Shown piece by piece: positions 7,604 to 9,700 of a DNA stretch of 9,700 nt. This DNA comes from an uncultured Litorivicinus sp. Lineage in GTDB: Bacteria > Pseudomonadota > Gammaproteobacteria > Pseudomonadales > Litorivicinaceae. The stretch spans positions 1-9,700 of the forward strand of contig CALKMT010000074.1 in the NCBI GenBank assembly GCA_938091715.1, written 5' to 3'. The notes below the pieces were generated by a model. The model did not search any database. It saw only the letters and a program-made list of their open reading frames with translations, and was not told the DNA's origin. The translations under genes and the position numbers were made by a program. Numbering within the stretch: the stretch's first letter is position 1; each line of letters opens with the position of its first letter.

Positions 7604-7629
7604 AGTGGCTGCCTCTTGCAGATTAATTA

Positions 7630-8145
7630 TTAGAAATCGTCGGTTGACTTGAACAAGCCGACCTTTAGGTCTTTGGCGACATAGATCACTTTGCCATCGA
7701 CTTCGACCGTGCCATCCGCGACACCCATGACCAGTGACCGCTGGATCACCCGCTTCATGGTAATCCGATAAGTCACTTTGCTGGCGGTGGGCAGAATTTG
7801 GCCGGTGAATTTCAGCTCGCCGACACCCAATGCCCGGCCCTTGCCAGGATTGCCGCGCCAGCCCAGATTAAAGCCAACCAGTTGCCACAGGGCATCCAAG
7901 CCTAGGCAGCCCGGCATTACCGGATCTTCAGGGAAGTGGCATTCAAAGAACCAAAGGTCAGGGTGGATATCCAGTTCGGCGATGATATCGCCCTTGCCGA
8001 ATTCGCCGCCTTCATCTGAGATATGTGTGATGCGATCCATCATCAGCATGTTCCCAACGGGTAAGCGTGCGTTACCGTGTCCGAACATCTTTCCGTAGCC
8101 GCAATCAAGCAGTTGCTGACGTTCGAATGATTCAACCTTTGCCAT
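7630..8145 (-). CDS. fabA: FabA, 3-hydroxydecanoyl-ACP dehydratase/isomerase
   Basis: FabA dehydrates 3-hydroxydecanoyl-ACP and isomerises trans-2- to cis-3-decenoyl-ACP, the branch point of anaerobic unsaturated fatty acid synthesis; it works as a hot-dog-fold dimer in the cytoplasm. The 171-residue product matches the E. coli enzyme (172) almost end to end. Catalytic His70 lies in FFECHFPEDPVMPGC and Asp84 in GLDALWQL, at the E. coli positions. The N-terminal NMLMMDRI and the later GRALGVGELKFTGQI blocks are also kept. The ATG at 8145 has AGGGA six bases upstream. It is the first gene of the fabA-fabB operon. The short leader carries an extended -10 promoter at 8176-8184 with a perfect palindrome over its -35 region, implying control by a dedicated transcription factor. 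Confidence 0.97.
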   Translation of the reverse strand: MAKVESFERQQLLDCGYGKMFGHGNARLPVGNMLMMDRITHISDEGGEFGKGDIIAELDIHPDLWFFECHFPEDPVMPGCLGLDALWQLVGFNLGWRGNPGKGRALGVGELKFTGQILPTASKVTYRITMKRVIQRSLVMGVADGTVEVDGKVIYVAKDLKVGLFKSTDDF

Positions 8146-8175
8146 GTTCTTCCCTAGCGAATTTTTGAGGCGCGC

Positions 8176-8184
8176 ATTCTAGCA
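8176..8184 (-). promoter_or_regulatory. Extended -10 promoter element of fabA-fabB
   Basis: On the minus strand this reads TGCTAGAAT: a TGn extension followed by TAGAAT, one mismatch from the -10 consensus. It predicts a start near 8169 and a 5' leader of about 23 bases with the AGGGA ribosome binding site. No recognisable -35 box lies 16-18 bp upstream (the hexamers there read AATCAC and neighbours). That fits an extended -10 promoter that leans on an activator. An inverted repeat CACAG-N9-CTGTG (8183-8201) fills the spacer. Confidence 0.6.
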
Positions 8185-8202
8185 CAGGGTCAGGGTCTGT
8201 GA

Positions 8203-8218
8203 TTTACGTATACGTAAA
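8203..8218. promoter_or_regulatory. Palindromic operator upstream of fabA-fabB
   Basis: TTTACGTATACGTAAA is a perfect 16-bp palindrome. Its centre falls 41.5 bp upstream of the start predicted from the extended -10 element, so a bound dimer would cover the missing -35 box. A close copy stands upstream of the fadL-like gene at 9614-9629. It is probably a transcription-factor site. FabR, FadR or DesT-type regulators of unsaturated fatty acid synthesis are natural candidates by function, but the sequence does not match the FadR operator as I remember it, and no regulator gene is in the window. Confidence 0.65.
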
Positions 8219-8243
8219 GCTCAATTTCGCGCTCGCCAGGCAT

Positions 8244-8276
8244 AAAAAAGTCACCCGATGCAATGCAAGGGGTGAC
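8244..8276 (-). terminator. Rho-independent terminator of the fadL-like gene
   Basis: Read on the minus strand, a 7-bp stem GTCACCC / GGGTGAC is followed at once by six T residues. The 13-base loop contains a further small 3-bp stem. It begins 22 bases after the fadL-like stop codon and about 25 bases before the fabA operator, so it separates the fadL-like transcript from the fabA-fabB unit that follows in the same direction. Confidence 0.85.
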
Positions 8277-8297
8277 CTGATTCCGGCTGGGGTTTGG

Positions 8298-9515
8298 TTA
8301 GAACTTGTAGCGTAGGCCGAGGGATAAAATGTTGACAGAAGATTCAACGTTTGCCTGGACTTGGGCGCCACCTAATGTGGTTTTATTAATTTTGCCATCG
8401 TCAGCAATGATATGGGTCAGGGCCGCATCGAAAATTAGGTCTTCAGACATTTCTTTCGAAAAACCTGTTGCCAACCATGTTCTGTCACTGTCAGGTGTCG
8501 AAGTACTCCGATCTGTGTCATTGGTGGGCGTCGGGTCAATATGAATACCTGCCCGGACGGTGAGTCCGTTGCCGTAATCATGCTCAGCACCAAGGCCGAA
8601 ACTGATCGTGTCATTGTAATTATTGGTGGCACTGACAATGGGCGTTCCAGACGTTGGGCTAACTGCAGTTAATCTTTCATAGGCAGACCACCCATAATAT
8701 GTTGCGTCGACGTAAGCGCGAGTTCGATCGCTAACGTTGTGTTGTAACCCGATGGCAAAAATAGACGGCAACTCAAAGTCGGCGTCGAAACTGACTCCTG
8801 CACCAAAAGATCCTCCCGACAACGTGCCTGACAGCTCGACAGTATTTTGTGTTCGGTAGCTAGCGCCAATTTTTGTTGCGTCACTGATTGCGTGTTGTAC
8901 GCCAATTACGAAGCCGGTTGCCGTTCCATCACCTGCCTGAGTGGTTTCTGTGCCCGGGGCACCTGCACCAAAGACTTGTTCAACGTCCATGCTTTGATAA
9001 ACAAGTCCAAACGACAAGGCAGTTTCTTCGGTGATTTGTTTTGCAATTGAAGCCGACAGCTCAATGGTTGCCAGGTCTACTTTTACGTTGTCAAGGCGGC
9101 TAAATGCGTTGATGCCATAATCATTGGAAAATCCGTAGGGTGCGCCGATAGCCACTGAGATCGATGTGCTTTCATCTAGAGGGTTAACGAAGTGGAAATT
9201 TGGCACAGGCTTGGCTTCGTAAGGCTTGATCGTGTTTATAGTGCCACCGCCCGTGTTACCTCCGGCAGTACCATTGTTGGTAACCGTAACGTCTGGTGAA
9301 ATCAAATGAACACCCACTTCAACCTGACGGTCCAACCCGACTGTGCCCGCCGGGTTAAAGTACGCCGCGCTGGCGCCATCGGTGCCGGCGGCGGAGCCTG
9401 CGAATGCTCGGCCTTGGCCGACCACGGACTGCTCTTTCAAGTAAAATCCAGCGGCTTGTACCCCACTGGCTAGCGTAGCGGCGGTCACGGCCGCAGCAAG
9501 AATGCGTTTGCGCAT
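8298..9515 (-). CDS. fadL: FadL/OmpP1/TodX-family outer-membrane long-chain fatty acid channel
   Basis: FadL-family proteins are 14-stranded outer-membrane beta-barrels plugged by an N-terminal hatch; they let long-chain fatty acids or other hydrophobic compounds diffuse into the cell. The 405-residue product starts with a signal peptide (MRKR, then an Ala-rich core, AxA site V19-Q20-A21). The predicted mature end AGFYLKEQSVVGQGRAFAG follows E. coli FadL's AGFQLNEFS. The family signature FNPAG is at residues 53-57. Alternating polar and hydrophobic strands fill the rest, and the chain ends SLGLRYKF with the terminal Phe of the beta-barrel assembly signal. The ATG at 9515 has GAGG seven bases upstream. 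It is a single-gene unit with its own terminator. The gene is visibly lower in GC than fabA and fabB. The family also includes toluene and xylene channels (TodX, XylN), so fatty acid as substrate is likely, supported by the fabA-fabB neighbours and shared operator, but not proven. Confidence 0.92.
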   Translation of the reverse strand: MRKRILAAAVTAATLASGVQAAGFYLKEQSVVGQGRAFAGSAAGTDGASAAYFNPAGTVGLDRQVEVGVHLISPDVTVTNNGTAGGNTGGGTINTIKPYEAKPVPNFHFVNPLDESTSISVAIGAPYGFSNDYGINAFSRLDNVKVDLATIELSASIAKQITEETALSFGLVYQSMDVEQVFGAGAPGTETTQAGDGTATGFVIGVQHAISDATKIGASYRTQNTVELSGTLSGGSFGAGVSFDADFELPSIFAIGLQHNVSDRTRAYVDATYYGWSAYERLTAVSPTSGTPIVSATNNYNDTISFGLGAEHDYGNGLTVRAGIHIDPTPTNDTDRSTSTPDSDRTWLATGFSKEMSEDLIFDAALTHIIADDGKINKTTLGGAQVQANVESSVNILSLGLRYKF

Positions 9516-9546
9516 GCAATATCCTCGCTATTCTTTTAATCAGTCG

Positions 9547-9560
9547 TAACCGACGGGTTA
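9547..9560. other. Short inverted repeat in the fadL leader
   Basis: TAACC-GACG-GGTTA is a perfect 5-bp inverted repeat with a 4-base loop, lying about 32-45 bases before the fadL-like start codon and some 15 bases upstream of its ribosome binding site. It could be a leader hairpin or a small operator half. It is short enough to be chance. Confidence 0.25.
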
Positions 9561-9613
9561 AGGAGATTGAAAATAGTCTTTTTGAGATCTAATTTCTTAG
9601 GTCTTTGGTACGT

Positions 9614-9629
9614 ATTACGTATACGTGAA
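9614..9629. promoter_or_regulatory. Near-palindromic operator upstream of the fadL-like gene
   Basis: ATTACGTATACGTGAA matches the fabA operator at 14 of 16 positions and contains the same perfect 10-bp core ACGTATACGT (9617-9626). It lies about 100 bp upstream of the fadL-like ATG. Just beside it the 7-mer TACGTAT occurs twice in tandem (9609-9615 and 9616-9622), so an extra half-site may be present. The fadL promoter itself cannot be placed with confidence; the rest of the AT-rich 185 bases between the gene and the window end shows no ORF I would support. Confidence 0.6.
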
Positions 9630-9700
9630 CTGATGGTGTTCTTATTCGAAGACGAGTGCAATCCCTTAGTCGAAAGAATCAGGACCCTAAAGGGCATGCA

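Noticed and set aside
8183..8201. CACAG-N9-CTGTG inverted repeat in the fabA promoter as a LexA (SOS) box.
   Set aside because: The arms face the wrong way (ACAG...CTGT rather than CTGT...ACAG), so it is not an SOS box; it is noted only as part of the promoter spacer.

Overview
The window reads as ordinary, gene-dense chromosome of a gammaproteobacterium. Three things point there: an adjacent fabA-fabB pair, which is the anaerobic unsaturated fatty acid route; a uvrA / MFS transporter / ssb arrangement that I recall from Pseudomonas-type genomes; and proteins that align closely with E. coli UvrA, SSB, RimK, FabB and FabA. Most of the window looks moderately GC-rich, while the last gene (fadL-like) is visibly richer in A and T. 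I cannot name a species. I see no mobile elements, tRNA or rRNA genes, or CRISPR arrays.

Layout. Positions 1-1910 (minus strand) hold the N-terminal two thirds of uvrA, cut by the window edge. From about 1995 to 6350 (plus strand) runs a tight, probably co-transcribed series: a YajR-type MFS transporter with a C-terminal YAM domain, ssb, an RmlD-like NAD(P)-binding protein that lacks the catalytic Tyr/Lys pair, a 44-residue basic small ORF overlapping its stop codon, and a fusion of a RimB-type retropepsin-like protease domain to a RimK S6 glutamate ligase. A hairpin at 6358-6379 probably ends transcription from both sides.

From 9515 down to 6392 (minus strand) there are two transcription units on lipid metabolism. 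One is a FadL-family outer-membrane fatty acid channel with its own terminator. The other is fabA-fabB, with an extended -10 promoter.

The most notable signal is regulatory. A perfect 16-bp palindrome (TTTACGTATACGTAAA) sits at the -35 region of the predicted fabA promoter, and a near copy (14 of 16 positions) lies about 100 bp upstream of the fadL-like start. This suggests one transcription factor tying unsaturated fatty acid synthesis to exogenous fatty acid uptake, as FadR does in E. coli, but through a site unlike the FadR operator. Other points worth attention are the RimB-RimK fusion with its upstream small ORF and the apparent RmlD-like pseudoenzyme. I see no wholly new multi-gene system here.
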